Source: an uncultured Agathobaculum sp. (GTDB taxonomy: Bacteria > Bacillota > Clostridia > Oscillospirales > Butyricicoccaceae). Taken from it: a DNA stretch of 38,983 nt. Within the stretch, counting starts at the first letter, position 1. Each line of letters starts with the position of its first letter. Shown here piece by piece: positions 25,108 through 34,956 of the stretch. Both the position numbers and the translations under genes were made by a program. The notes below the pieces were generated by a model, which was given only the letters and a program-made list of their open reading frames with translations, was not told the origin of the DNA and made no database searches. The DNA is taken from assembly GCA_944384725.1 (NCBI GenBank), contig CALWUJ010000017.1, positions 1 to 38,983 of the forward strand, in the 5' to 3' direction.

Positions 25108-25151
25108 GGCATTCCTCTGCTTATTTGTAGGGAAAATAGGGCAAGAATGTC
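25108..25151 (+). promoter_or_regulatory. Probable L19 leader RNA upstream of rplS
   Basis: A seven-base closing stem (25108-25114 with 25145-25151, one G-T pair) encloses a second stem made of 25118-25120/25141-25143 and 25122-25126/25134-25138. Leaders bound by L19 before rplS are known in Firmicutes; this one has the right place and general shape, so autogenous control by L19 is inferred. Confidence 0.55.
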
Positions 25152-25174
25152 TAAGACGAAAGGATGACAGAAAG

Positions 25175-25516
25175 ATGGATCTGGTCAAAGTACTGTCCGA
25201 GCAGCAGCTCAAGAGCGATCTGCCGGAACTCAAGATCGGTGATACCGTAAAGGTACACGCGAAGATCAAGGAAGGCAACCGCGAGCGTATTCAGATTTTC
25301 GAAGGCATTATCATTGCCAAGAAGCACGCTGGTGTAAACCAGACGGTTACCGTCCGCCGTATTTCTTATGGCGTTGGCGTTGAGAAGACGTTCCCGGTAC
25401 ACTCTCCGAACGTAGCTAAGTTCGAGGTTGTGCGCAGCGGTAAGGTTCGCCGCGCGAAGCTGTACTATCTGCGCGGTCGCGTAGGTAAGGCTGCCAAGGT
25501 TGCCGAGAAGGTTTGA
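25175..25516 (+). CDS. rplS: 50S ribosomal protein L19
   Basis: A 113-residue ribosomal protein at the interface of the two subunits. Family segments are clear: [45 protein letters not shown] and [17 protein letters not shown]. The frame runs upstream to 25082, across the promoter and leader; ATG 25175 gives the family N-terminus, with AAAGGA some eleven bases upstream. Usual trmD and rimM neighbours are absent; rplS is a single gene ending in a strong terminator. Confidence 0.97.
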   Translation: MDLVKVLSEQQLKSDLPELKIGDTVKVHAKIKEGNRERIQIFEGIIIAKKHAGVNQTVTVRRISYGVGVEKTFPVHSPNVAKFEVVRSGKVRRAKLYYLRGRVGKAAKVAEKV

Positions 25517-25534
25517 TTTTTACAACCGAACAAC

Positions 25535-25564
25535 AAAAACGGGGAGCATCGGCTCCCCGTTTTT
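25535..25564 (+). terminator. Terminator after rplS
   Basis: A nine-pair GC stem (25539-25547 with 25552-25560) extended by A-T pairs, then TTTT. Confidence 0.92.
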
Positions 25565-25584
25565 GTCTATCCGGCTTTTTAGTC

Positions 25585-25613
25585 TTGCGCAGATGGGAAT
25601 ATACCGCTATAAT
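25585..25613 (+). promoter_or_regulatory. Promoter of the lepB-rbgA-rnhB-yraN operon
   Basis: TTGCGC (25585-25590), 17-base spacer, TATAAT (25608-25613), 35 bases before the start. Confidence 0.75.
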
Positions 25614-25647
25614 AAAAACGTATGCTTATCTTTTTGGAGGAATGATC

Positions 25648-26223
25648 ATGCAACAGGAGCAGACCGAAGAGAAAAAGAAAGTCGAGGGTCGATTTTCCAG
25701 CGAACTGTTCAGCTGGGGAGAATCCCTGATGGCTGTGCTGATATTTTTCGTAGTGGTATTTACGTTCTTTGTGCGCCTGATCGGCGTGGATGGTACATCC
25801 ATGTATCCCACCTTGCAGGACCGCAGCATTATGCTGGTCAGCAACTTGGGATATACGCCGGAAAAGGGCGATATTGTCGTTTTGCGCAAGGAAGGCTTTT
25901 ACAGTGACCAGCCGATCGTCAAGCGCGTGATTGCAACCGGCGGCGATACGATCGACATTGATCCGGTGACGGGCGATGTAATTGTTAACGGCGAGGTGCT
26001 GGATGAGCCGTACATTTTGGAGAAAATCAATACCCTTGAGCGTATGGGTGACCTGACCTATCCGCAGACTGTGCCGGAGGGCTGCATTTATGTGTTGGGC
26101 GATAACCGCAACGGCTCAACTGACAGCCGGTGGTCCAGCCTCGGCATGGTGGATGAGCGCTATGTGTTGGGACATGTGCTCAGTGTGGTATTTCCGTTCA
26201 GTGATTTTGGATCGGTAGCGTGA
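25648..26223 (+). CDS. lepB: Signal peptidase I
   Basis: A 191-residue membrane protease that removes signal peptides from secreted proteins. One N-terminal membrane helix (about 27-44), nucleophile Ser51 in GTSMYPTL, general base Lys92 in [10 protein letters not shown], and the [11 protein letters not shown] box near the C-terminus. ATG 25642 sits only one base after GGAGG, so ATG 25648, six codon-free bases later, is the better start. It begins a run of five closely packed genes; lepB before rbgA and rnhB is the usual Firmicutes order. Confidence 0.96.
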   Translation: MQQEQTEEKKKVEGRFSSELFSWGESLMAVLIFFVVVFTFFVRLIGVDGTSMYPTLQDRSIMLVSNLGYTPEKGDIVVLRKEGFYSDQPIVKRVIATGGDTIDIDPVTGDVIVNGEVLDEPYILEKINTLERMGDLTYPQTVPEGCIYVLGDNRNGSTDSRWSSLGMVDERYVLGHVLSVVFPFSDFGSVA

Positions 26224-26227
26224 TAAG

Positions 26228-27094
26228 ATGAATATTCAATGGTATCCCGGCCATATGACAAAAACCCGCCGGCAGATGGCGGAATATATCAAACAGGTTG
26301 ACGCAGTGTGCGAGGTGGTGGATGCGCGCATCCCGCAGGTATCGCGCAATCCGGATATGGATGACATCGCTGCGGGCAAGCCGCGTTTGATGATCCTCAA
26401 TCGAATTGACTTGGCTGACCCCGAAACAACGGCCGCATGGGCAAAGCATTTTCGCTCACAGGGCATGGCTGTCATTGAAACCGACAGCCGAAAGGGGCAG
26501 GGGACGCAGGCGTTTGCAAACGCGGTGCGGACGCTGCTCGCGGATAAGATCGCCCAGTGGAATGAAAAGGGGCTGGTCGGCAAAGCGGTGCGTGTGATGG
26601 TTGTAGGCATTCCGAATGTCGGCAAATCGACCTTTATTAACCGCATCCTTGGCCGCAAATCCGCCAAAGCGGCGGACAAGCCGGGCGTGACGCGCGGCAG
26701 CCAGTGGTTCCGCGTGGAAAGCGGTATCGACTTGCTGGACACACCGGGCATCCTGTGGCCCAAATTCGACGACGAACGTGTGGGCATCCTGCTGGCATGC
26801 ACGGGTGCGATTCGCGATGATATTCTGGATGTGGAGACGCTGGGCTGCAAGCTGATGGAGCTGCTTGCCGTGCAGGCGCCGCAGGCGATTTTGGAGCGGT
26901 ACGGCGTGACAGCACCGGAGGAAAGCGATTTCCCTGGTTATGACATGCTGACGCAGGCCGGACAGCGGCGTGGTTTCCTGCTGCGCGGCGGTGAGATCGA
27001 TACCGAGCGTATGGCGCGCATCTTGCTGGATGAGTTCCGCGGCGGTGTGCTGGGGCGCATCACGCTGGAAACACCGGAGGACTGTGCTGAATGA
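26228..27094 (+). CDS. rbgA: Ribosome biogenesis GTPase RbgA (YlqF)
   Basis: A 288-residue circularly permuted GTPase needed for late assembly of the 50S subunit. The G4 motif NRID (58-61) comes before G1 GIPNVGKST, and G3 DTPG follows, which is the permuted order. The N-terminal WYPGHM signature and the C-terminal ANTAR-like helical domain are present. ATG 26228 is four bases after the lepB stop, with only a weak ribosome site, so it probably depends on coupling to lepB. It overlaps rnhB. Confidence 0.96.
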   Translation: MNIQWYPGHMTKTRRQMAEYIKQVDAVCEVVDARIPQVSRNPDMDDIAAGKPRLMILNRIDLADPETTAAWAKHFRSQGMAVIETDSRKGQGTQAFANAVRTLLADKIAQWNEKGLVGKAVRVMVVGIPNVGKSTFINRILGRKSAKAADKPGVTRGSQWFRVESGIDLLDTPGILWPKFDDERVGILLACTGAIRDDILDVETLGCKLMELLAVQAPQAILERYGVTAPEESDFPGYDMLTQAGQRRGFLLRGGEIDTERMARILLDEFRGGVLGRITLETPEDCAE

Positions 27095-27708
27095 CATGGG
27101 AATTTGAAGAAAAGGCGTGGAAAGCCGGGTATTCTGCGGTTTGCGGCGTGGACGAAGCCGGGCGCGGTCCGATTGCGGGGCCGGTGTGCGCGGCGGCGGT
27201 CATTTTGCCTGCCGGTATTGTCATTGAGGGATTAAACGATTCCAAAAAGCTCAGTGAGAAAAAGCGCGAGGCATTGTTCGACGTGATTACCGAAAACGCG
27301 CTTGCGTGGTCGGTATCGCTTGTAGACGAAAAGACCATTGATGAGATCAACATCTTGCAAGCGACCTATCGTGCTATGCGGCAGGCGGTCGAGGGATTGC
27401 CGCATCCGGCGGACTTTGTCTATGTCGACGGAAACCGTTCGGAGGGCTTGTCGCTGCCGCACGAATGTGTGGTATCGGGCGATGCGCGCGTTCCGAGCAT
27501 TGCGGCGGCATCTATTATTGCCAAAGTGACGCGAGACCGGCTGATGCGCGATTTTGCCGAGCGGTATCCGGTGTACGGGTTTGAAAAGCATAAGGGTTAC
27601 GAGACGCGCGCACATGATGCGGCGCTGCTGGAACACGGGCCTTGTCCCATCCACCGACGTAGCTTCCTGAAGAAGTTTTACGAAAAGCATCCCGAGGCGC
27701 CGCGATGA
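27091..27708 (+). CDS. rnhB: Ribonuclease HII
   Basis: A 205-residue nuclease that cleaves RNA in RNA-DNA hybrids and single ribonucleotides in DNA. The metal-binding DEAGRGP motif, [11 protein letters not shown], the YVDGNR segment and [12 protein letters not shown] are all present. Start and stop overlap the neighbours by four bases (ATGA), showing translational coupling. Confidence 0.97.
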   Translation: MTWEFEEKAWKAGYSAVCGVDEAGRGPIAGPVCAAAVILPAGIVIEGLNDSKKLSEKKREALFDVITENALAWSVSLVDEKTIDEINILQATYRAMRQAVEGLPHPADFVYVDGNRSEGLSLPHECVVSGDARVPSIAAASIIAKVTRDRLMRDFAERYPVYGFEKHKGYETRAHDAALLEHGPCPIHRRSFLKKFYEKHPEAPR

Positions 27709-28055
27709 AGGGCGCATGGGGCGAACGCGCCGCGCGTGCCTATTTGGAGCGCGCAGGGTATCGCATAGAGGAAACCAATTTTCGCACCCGTTTCGGGGAA
27801 ATCGACATCATTGCCGCATGCGGGGAATATATTGTGTTCGTCGAGGTCAAAACGCGCAAAAGCGACCGTTTTGCAGCGGCGCGCGAGTTCGTCACTCCGG
27901 CCAAGCAGCAGCGCATTACGGCGACGGCTGCCCTGTGGCTGCGGCAGCATCCATCCGGTTTGCAGCCGCGCTTCGACGTCATTGAGGTGTACGGTGAAGA
28001 GGGAATGTCCAACGCGCCGCGCATCCAACATTTGGAGAATGCGTTTGGAGGGTGA
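27705..28055 (+). CDS. yraN: YraN family (UPF0102) endonuclease-like protein
   Basis: A 116-residue protein of the YraN family, with the G-x-x-G-E-x-x-A-x-x-[FY]-L-x-x-x-G-Y beginning, the R-x-G-E-I-D motif (RFGEIDII) and FVEVKTRK, a restriction-endonuclease-like active site pattern. Its biological role is not settled; it is regularly next to rnhB, as here (four-base overlap). Confidence 0.92.
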   Translation: MKGAWGERAARAYLERAGYRIEETNFRTRFGEIDIIAACGEYIVFVEVKTRKSDRFAAAREFVTPAKQQRITATAALWLRQHPSGLQPRFDVIEVYGEEGMSNAPRIQHLENAFGG

Positions 28056-28057
28056 GA

Positions 28058-29026
28058 ATGAAGCTGTTTGATCTGCACTGTGACACCCTATATGAATGCT
28101 GTGAGACCGGCAAGCGGCTGCGGGAGAACGATCTGCATGTGAATTTTGCCGCGGCGCAGCGCTACACACATTATGCGCAGTTTTTTGCCTTGTTTTGCGG
28201 TGCGCGTGCGCCGGATGATGCGCAGATGTGCGGGCGGAATTGCCTGTTGGATACACCTGCGGATGAGCGTCTGGAGCGTATGCTGCAAACAGCGACACGC
28301 GAGTTTGCTGATAACGCCGACTGGCTGATGTTCTGCCGTTCGGCGGCGGATTTGCGAAAGGCGAAAGAGGCGGGCAAGGCAGCGGCGTTTCTGTCGATTG
28401 AGGGAGCGGAGCTGCTGCCCGATCGTTCAGATGCGCTGGACATCGCCTATACCGCAGGAGTGCGTTTGCTGACCCTTACATGGAATTACCGCAGCCGCTT
28501 TGGTTGTTCGTCGGCGGTCAATCAGGAAGAGGGATTGACGGACAAGGGCAAGCAGCTTGCGCGGGAGTGCGCGCAGAAAGGCATTATCGTGGATGTGTCC
28601 CACCTGTCCGAACGCGGATTTTGGGATGTGTGTGAGACGATCGACAGACCGTTCGTTGCGACGCACAGCAACAGCCGCGTGCTGTGTCGTCACCACCGCA
28701 ACCTGACGGATGCACAGTTTTCCGAGATCGTGCGGCGGGGTGGCCTTGTGGGCGCCAACCTGTATGTGCCGTTTCTGGTGCGGCAGGGGGATGCGGCACT
28801 GGATGATGCAATCGAGCACATTGCACATTTCCTCGAACTGGGCGGCGAGAAAACCATTGCGCTTGGCTGTGACTTCGACGGCTGTGATCGGCTGCCTGCG
28901 GGCGTCGACGGCTTGGGTGATTTATATAAGCTTGCGGATCGCATGCTTGCACTGGGCTACCGGCAGGATGTGATTGACGGGCTGTTTTACAACAATGCAT
29001 CTGCGTTTATACAAAAAATGCTGTAA
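28058..29026 (+). CDS. Membrane dipeptidase (peptidase family M19)
   Basis: A 322-residue zinc dipeptidase of the renal-dipeptidase family. Metal ligands are visible in FDLHCDTLYE (His7, Asp9), SIEGAEL (bridging Glu), THSNSR and RHHRNLT, and CDFDGCDRLP. No signal peptide, so probably cytoplasmic. The GTG at 28052 overlaps yraN, but ATG 28058 has GGAGGG at the correct distance. It follows yraN almost without a gap, so it may share the lepB operon. Confidence 0.92.
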   Translation: MKLFDLHCDTLYECCETGKRLRENDLHVNFAAAQRYTHYAQFFALFCGARAPDDAQMCGRNCLLDTPADERLERMLQTATREFADNADWLMFCRSAADLRKAKEAGKAAAFLSIEGAELLPDRSDALDIAYTAGVRLLTLTWNYRSRFGCSSAVNQEEGLTDKGKQLARECAQKGIIVDVSHLSERGFWDVCETIDRPFVATHSNSRVLCRHHRNLTDAQFSEIVRRGGLVGANLYVPFLVRQGDAALDDAIEHIAHFLELGGEKTIALGCDFDGCDRLPAGVDGLGDLYKLADRMLALGYRQDVIDGLFYNNASAFIQKML

Positions 29027-29058
29027 TATACCATCAAAAACGGCGGAGGTTTGAATCA

Positions 29059-30552
29059 ATGGAATATGTAAGCACAAGAGACAAGACGCGAAAGGTCACT
29101 GCGGCCTACGCGATTGCGAATGGCATTGCGCCCGACGGCGGTTTGTACTGCCCGACGGAGTTCCCCGCATTGACGGCGGAGGATTGGCATGCGCTGGCCA
29201 ATCTGGACTACAAGGGCCGTTCGGCACGCATTCTCAGCAAGTTCCTGACTGACTTCTCGGGCGAGGAGCTGGCACAGTACGCGGCCAAGGCCTATGCGGA
29301 CGATAAGTTTGGCGGAAATGATACTGCGCCTGTGGTGGCGCTTGCGGATGGCAAGCATATGCTGGAACTGTGGCACGGTCCGACTTGCGCATTCAAGGAC
29401 ATGGCGCTGCAAATGCTGCCGCATCTGCTGACTGCTTCGCTGCGCAAGACCGGTGAGACGCGCACGGCCTGCATCCTGGTTGCAACCTCGGGCGATACCG
29501 GCAAGGCAGCGCTTGACGGCTTCCACGATGTGGAAGGCACGAAGATCATGGTGTATTATCCGGTCGACGGCGTATCGCCCATGCAGAAGCTGCAAATGGT
29601 GACGCAGGAGGGTGCGAACGTGGAGGTTGTCGCCATCCGCGGCAACTTTGACGATGCGCAGAGCGCGGTCAAGCGTATCTTTACCGATGAGGCGACCCGC
29701 GCAAAGCTTGACAGCAACGGCATGATGCTTTCTTCGGCAAACTCGATCAACTGGGGCCGCCTTGCGCCGCAGATTGCGTATTACGTTTCGGCTTACTGCG
29801 ACATGGTGAAGTCCGGCGCGGTTAAGATGGGCGAGAAAATCAACATCTGTGTGCCGACCGGCAACTTCGGCAATATCCTTGCGGCTTACATTGCAAAGCG
29901 CATGGGGCTGCCGGTCAATAAGTTTATTTGCGCGTCCAACCGCAATAATGTGTTGACCGACTTTTTCAAGAAAAACGGTGTATACGATAAAAACCGCGAT
30001 TTCTATACCACGACTTCGCCCTCGATGGATATCCTGATTTCGTCCAATCTGGAGCGTCTGCTGTTCTTCGCGTCCGACTTTGACGATACGCTGGTGCGTG
30101 ATTTGATGCAGTCGCTGAACACTGATGGCAGCTATCAGGCGCCGGAGGTGGTGTTTGCCAAGATCGCCGCGGACTTCGATGCGGGCTGTTGCGATGATGA
30201 GCAGACCGCGGAAACCATCCGTGCGCTGTGGGAGAATGAGCACTATCTGGCTGATACGCATACGGCGGTTGCGGTGCGCGTTTATGAGGATTACCGCGCG
30301 CGCACGGGCGATCAGACGCCGACCGTTATCGCCTCTACCGCTTCGCCGTTCAAGTTCTGCCGTTCGGTGATCGAGGCGCTGGGCGGCACGCTCGAAAAGG
30401 ACGACGTATCCCAGCTTGCTGTATTGACCGACCTGACCGGTGTGGCAGCACCTGCGCCGCTCGCTGCGCTTGCGGACAAGCAGCCACGCTTTGACCGCGT
30501 GGTGGACAAGGCGGAGATCCTGTCCACGGTTGACCTGTTAAAGGATCTGTAA
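29059..30552 (+). CDS. thrC: Threonine synthase
   Basis: A 497-residue PLP enzyme converting O-phosphohomoserine to threonine. The PLP lysine is K113 in CAFKDMAL; VATSGDTGKAALDGF and the N-terminal YVSTRDKTRK region are typical of the long (class II) form. GGCGGAGG precedes ATG 29059. No hom or thrB genes are near. The next gene starts two bases after the stop. Confidence 0.96.
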   Translation: MEYVSTRDKTRKVTAAYAIANGIAPDGGLYCPTEFPALTAEDWHALANLDYKGRSARILSKFLTDFSGEELAQYAAKAYADDKFGGNDTAPVVALADGKHMLELWHGPTCAFKDMALQMLPHLLTASLRKTGETRTACILVATSGDTGKAALDGFHDVEGTKIMVYYPVDGVSPMQKLQMVTQEGANVEVVAIRGNFDDAQSAVKRIFTDEATRAKLDSNGMMLSSANSINWGRLAPQIAYYVSAYCDMVKSGAVKMGEKINICVPTGNFGNILAAYIAKRMGLPVNKFICASNRNNVLTDFFKKNGVYDKNRDFYTTTSPSMDILISSNLERLLFFASDFDDTLVRDLMQSLNTDGSYQAPEVVFAKIAADFDAGCCDDEQTAETIRALWENEHYLADTHTAVAVRVYEDYRARTGDQTPTVIASTASPFKFCRSVIEALGGTLEKDDVSQLAVLTDLTGVAAPAPLAALADKQPRFDRVVDKAEILSTVDLLKDL

Positions 30553-30554
30553 AG

Positions 30555-31256
30555 ATGGCACTATATACGCTGGCCGACCTGCATTTGGCGACGGGCGTGC
30601 AAAAGCCGATGGATATTTTCGGCGGAAGATGGCAGGGATACACGGAGAAAATCATCAAAAACTGGAATGCGCTGGTCACGCCGGAGGATACTGTGGTGCT
30701 GGGCGGCGATATCTCATGGGGTATCAGCTTGGCTGAGGCGAAGGGCGATTTTGCGCTGCTGGAGTCGCTGCCCGGGCGCAAACTGATCCTCAAGGGGAAT
30801 CACGATCTCTGGTGGGAGACAGCGACGAAAATGCACCGTTTTCTGGAGGAAAACGGCTTTGATTCGATAGATTTTCTGCACAATAACTGCTTTTTCTATG
30901 AGAAAACCGCACTGTGCGGCACGCGTGGCTGGCCGTTTGAGGAGGATTTTTCCGACCCGCACAATGAGAAGATTTTTCGGCGCGAACTGCTGCGTTTGGA
31001 AGCGTCTCTCAAGCTGGGGGCGGCACAGCAGCCGGATGAAATCATCTGCTTTCTGCATTATCCGCCGCTGTATGCGAACTTCCGGTGCGGTCCAATGATC
31101 GAACTGATGCAGAAATACGGTGTCTCGCGTTGTATTTACGGCCATTTGCATTCGGAAAGCCTGCGCTGGGCGGTCGAGGGAACACATGACGGGATCGAGT
31201 GGCGACTGGTTTCGGGCGATCATGTGGATTTTACCCCGGTTTTTTTGAAAAAGTAG
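30555..31256 (+). CDS. Calcineurin-like metallophosphoesterase
   Basis: A 233-residue phosphoesterase with the metal motifs DLHL near the N-terminus, GGDISWG, GNHDLWW, LHYPPL and GHLHSE. Length and the WETATKMH segment fit a group found in Clostridia whose substrate is unknown. It starts two bases after thrC with AAGGATC inside the thrC end, so it is coupled to it. No signal peptide. Confidence 0.9.
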   Translation: MALYTLADLHLATGVQKPMDIFGGRWQGYTEKIIKNWNALVTPEDTVVLGGDISWGISLAEAKGDFALLESLPGRKLILKGNHDLWWETATKMHRFLEENGFDSIDFLHNNCFFYEKTALCGTRGWPFEEDFSDPHNEKIFRRELLRLEASLKLGAAQQPDEIICFLHYPPLYANFRCGPMIELMQKYGVSRCIYGHLHSESLRWAVEGTHDGIEWRLVSGDHVDFTPVFLKK

Positions 31257-31265
31257 AAAAAAGTA

Positions 31266-31294
31266 TGGAAATCTACAGAATAATCTGGTAGAAT
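31266..31294 (+). promoter_or_regulatory. Promoter of tig
   Basis: TGGAAA (31266-31271), 17-base spacer, TAGAAT (31289-31294) with an extended -10 TGG just before it. The weak -35 is balanced by the extended -10. Confidence 0.6.
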
Positions 31295-31337
31295 GATTTA
31301 GATACAATAGAAGTATTGAAGTAAGGAGTTTGGCAAC

Positions 31338-32672
31338 ATGGAACTGAAAAACACGGAAAAGCAGGAGCACAGCGTCGTTGCGCTGACTATCGAGATCACC
31401 AAGGCAGAGTTTGAGGCTGCCAAGGACAAGGCGTTCAAGAAGACCGGCAAGAACATCACGGTTCCGGGCTTCCGCAAGGGCAAGGCACCCCGCAAGATGA
31501 TCGAAAAGCTGTATGGCGAAGGCGTGTTCTTTGAAGAGGCTTTCAATATCATATATCCTGAGGCTATGGAAATGGCCGTTGAGAAGTCCGGCATCAAGCC
31601 GGTTGGCCGTGCGGACGTTGATCTGGGCGATCCGGCGGAAGAGGGCGGCCTGACCATTATCGCCAAGGTTCCGGTTGAGCCGGAGGTTGAGCTGGGCGAG
31701 TACAAGGGCATCGAGGTCGAAAAGGAGACCGTTAAGGTTCTGGCAGCAGACGTAAAGGCTGAGCTGAACCGTCTGGCACAGCGCAACGCGCGCACCGAGA
31801 CCGTTGACCGCAAGGCAAAGAAGAACGATACCGTTGATATCGATTTCGAGGGCTTTGTGGATGGCGTTGCCTTTGAGGGCGGCAAGGCAGAGCATCATGC
31901 ACTGACGCTGGGCTCCGGTTCCTTTATCCCGGGCTTTGAGGATCAGCTGATCGGCTGCAAGGCAGGCGACGAGAAGGACGTTGTCGTTACCTTCCCGGAA
32001 GATTACCATGCCAAGGAACTGGCTGGCAAGGAAGCTGTGTTTAAGTGCAAGGTACACAAGGTAGAAGAGACCATCCTGCCGGACATGGACGACGAGTTCG
32101 CAAAGGACGTTTCCGAGACCTGCGAGACGCTGGATGACCTGAAGAAGGAGATCTCTGACCGTCTGAAGAAGGAGCGCCAGGAAGCGGCAGACCACGCTTT
32201 TGAGGAAAAGGTGCTGGATGCTGTGATCGCAAACCTCAAGGCGGATATCCCGCAGGCGATGATCGAGAATCAGATCGACTCCATCGTTCAGGATTTCCGT
32301 TACCGCGTTCAGATGCAGGGCATGACGCTGGAGCAGTACCTGACCATGACCGGCACCGAGATGGGTGCATTCCGCGCAATGTTCAAGGATCAGGCAGAGC
32401 GTCAGGTTAAGATCCGTCTGGCACTGGAAAAGGTTGCAGAACTGGAGTCCATCGCAGTTTCCGACAAGGAAATGGAAGAGGAATATGCTAAGATGGCAGA
32501 GCAGTACAAGATGGATGTGGAAAAGGTCAAGTCCATCGTATCTGCTGAGGCGCTGAGCGGCGATCTGAAGATCTCCAATGCGCTGGAGTTCCTGAAGAAG
32601 AATGCCAAGGTCAAGAAGGCATCTTCTAAGAAGAAGGCGGACGAAGAAGCGGCCGAGGAATCTGTGGAGTAA
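31338..32672 (+). CDS. tig: Trigger factor (ribosome-associated chaperone)
   Basis: A 444-residue chaperone that binds nascent chains at the ribosomal exit tunnel. The ribosome-binding signature GFRKGKAP is at 44-51, the FKBP-like prolyl isomerase domain at about 155-240, and the helical C-terminal domain ends in a Lys/Glu-rich tail (about 415-444). AAGGAG precedes ATG 31338. The order tig-clpP-clpX-lon-engB is a common one for protein quality control. Confidence 0.97.
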   Translation: MELKNTEKQEHSVVALTIEITKAEFEAAKDKAFKKTGKNITVPGFRKGKAPRKMIEKLYGEGVFFEEAFNIIYPEAMEMAVEKSGIKPVGRADVDLGDPAEEGGLTIIAKVPVEPEVELGEYKGIEVEKETVKVLAADVKAELNRLAQRNARTETVDRKAKKNDTVDIDFEGFVDGVAFEGGKAEHHALTLGSGSFIPGFEDQLIGCKAGDEKDVVVTFPEDYHAKELAGKEAVFKCKVHKVEETILPDMDDEFAKDVSETCETLDDLKKEISDRLKKERQEAADHAFEEKVLDAVIANLKADIPQAMIENQIDSIVQDFRYRVQMQGMTLEQYLTMTGTEMGAFRAMFKDQAERQVKIRLALEKVAELESIAVSDKEMEEEYAKMAEQYKMDVEKVKSIVSAEALSGDLKISNALEFLKKNAKVKKASSKKKADEEAAEESVE

Positions 32673-32706
32673 TCCGTTTCCCGTCTGCATGTTCAGTTAA
32701 TAGAAG

Positions 32707-32759
32707 CCAGCCGCAATGCGGCTGGTTTCACTAAAAGCGCGAGCTTTGCCCGCGCTTTT
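32707..32759 (+). terminator. Double terminator after tig
   Basis: Two hairpins in tandem: an eight-pair stem (32707-32714 with 32718-32725) followed by TTT, and a nine-pair stem (32733-32741 with 32751-32759) ending in TTTTAT. Confidence 0.8.
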
Positions 32760-32895
32760 ATCACAGGTCAAAGACGGCGGGAGAAGCGTTTTTCTGCTGC
32801 CTTTGCGCGCGATTGCCCTTTTTGCTGTGAGCCGAAAAGGGTGTTACTCGATGAGAAATATGGTTTTCATCGAATTCTCGAAAGGAGTTTTCCAA

Positions 32896-33477
32896 GTGAG
32901 TTTAGTCCCAATGGTCATCGAACAGACCGGCCGCGGTGAGCGTTCGTTCGATATTTATTCCCGTCTGCTCAATGACCGCATTGTGATGCTGTGCGAGGAG
33001 GTCAATGATACGACTGCTTCGCTGGTTGTGGCGCAGCTTTTGTATCTGGAAGCGCAGGACCCCGATAAGGATATTTCCTTGTATATCAACAGTCCGGGCG
33101 GTTCGGTTACGGCAGGCATGGCGATTTACGACACCATGAATTATATCAAGTGCGACGTTTCGACCATCTGCATTGGCATGGCGGCATCTATGGGCGCGTT
33201 TTTGCTGTCCTCGGGCGCAAAGGGAAAGCGTTATGCGCTGCCCAATGCGGAAATTATGATCCATCAGCCGTCTGCCGGTACGCAGGGACAGATTACCGAT
33301 ATGGCCATTCATCTCAAGCGCCTTGAGATTATCAAGAAGCGGATGAACAAGATTTTGTCGGAAAACACCGGCAAGCCGATCGAAGTGGTCACTGCGGACT
33401 GCGAACGCGATAACTTCATGTCCGCAGAAGAAGCGGTGGAATACGGCCTGATCGACAAGGTATTCGATAAGCATTGA
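32896..33477 (+). CDS. clpP: ATP-dependent Clp protease proteolytic subunit
   Basis: A 193-residue serine protease subunit forming the 14-mer that partners ClpX. The catalytic triad is Ser98 (GMAASMGAF), His123 (MIHQP) and Asp172. The start is GTG at 32896 with AAAGGAGTT at 32881-32889; it gives the family N-terminus [21 protein letters not shown]. An upstream in-frame ATG (32851-32853 region) lacks a well-placed ribosome site. The promoter is not clear; a lone CtsR-like half-site at 32766 is noted separately. Confidence 0.97.
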   Translation: MSLVPMVIEQTGRGERSFDIYSRLLNDRIVMLCEEVNDTTASLVVAQLLYLEAQDPDKDISLYINSPGGSVTAGMAIYDTMNYIKCDVSTICIGMAASMGAFLLSSGAKGKRYALPNAEIMIHQPSAGTQGQITDMAIHLKRLEIIKKRMNKILSENTGKPIEVVTADCERDNFMSAEEAVEYGLIDKVFDKH

Positions 33478-33501
33478 CGAATTGCAGGGTAGAGGTGCCA
33501 A

Positions 33502-34818
<1,317 letters not shown>

Positions 34819-34830
34819 AACAACATAAAA

Positions 34831-34865
34831 ACGTGGGGGAACCATGGGTTTCACCCACGTTTTTT
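34831..34865 (+). terminator. Terminator after clpX
   Basis: A 13-base-pair stem (34831-34843 with 34848-34860), loop ATGG, then TTTTT. Confidence 0.92.
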
Positions 34866-34887
34866 GTCATATGGCGTACGTCGATGC

Positions 34888-34916
34888 TTTACAAACCGCG
34901 AAAAATATACTATACT
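34888..34916 (+). promoter_or_regulatory. Promoter of lon-engB
   Basis: TTTACA (34888-34893), 17-base spacer, TATACT (34911-34916). No CIRCE or CtsR palindrome is seen beside it. Confidence 0.8.
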
Positions 34917-34956
34917 GACTCTATCTAATTATTTTTCCGCGTGTGAGGAGAGAACT

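Noticed and set aside
30714-32690. A 658-codon minus-strand frame opposite tig and the phosphoesterase
   Set aside because: Shadow of two real genes; leucine-rich low-complexity product typical of antisense reading.
32766-32780. A GGTCAAA string before clpP resembling half of a CtsR operator
   Set aside because: The second half-site of the CtsR repeat is missing, so it is not enough to claim heat-shock control.
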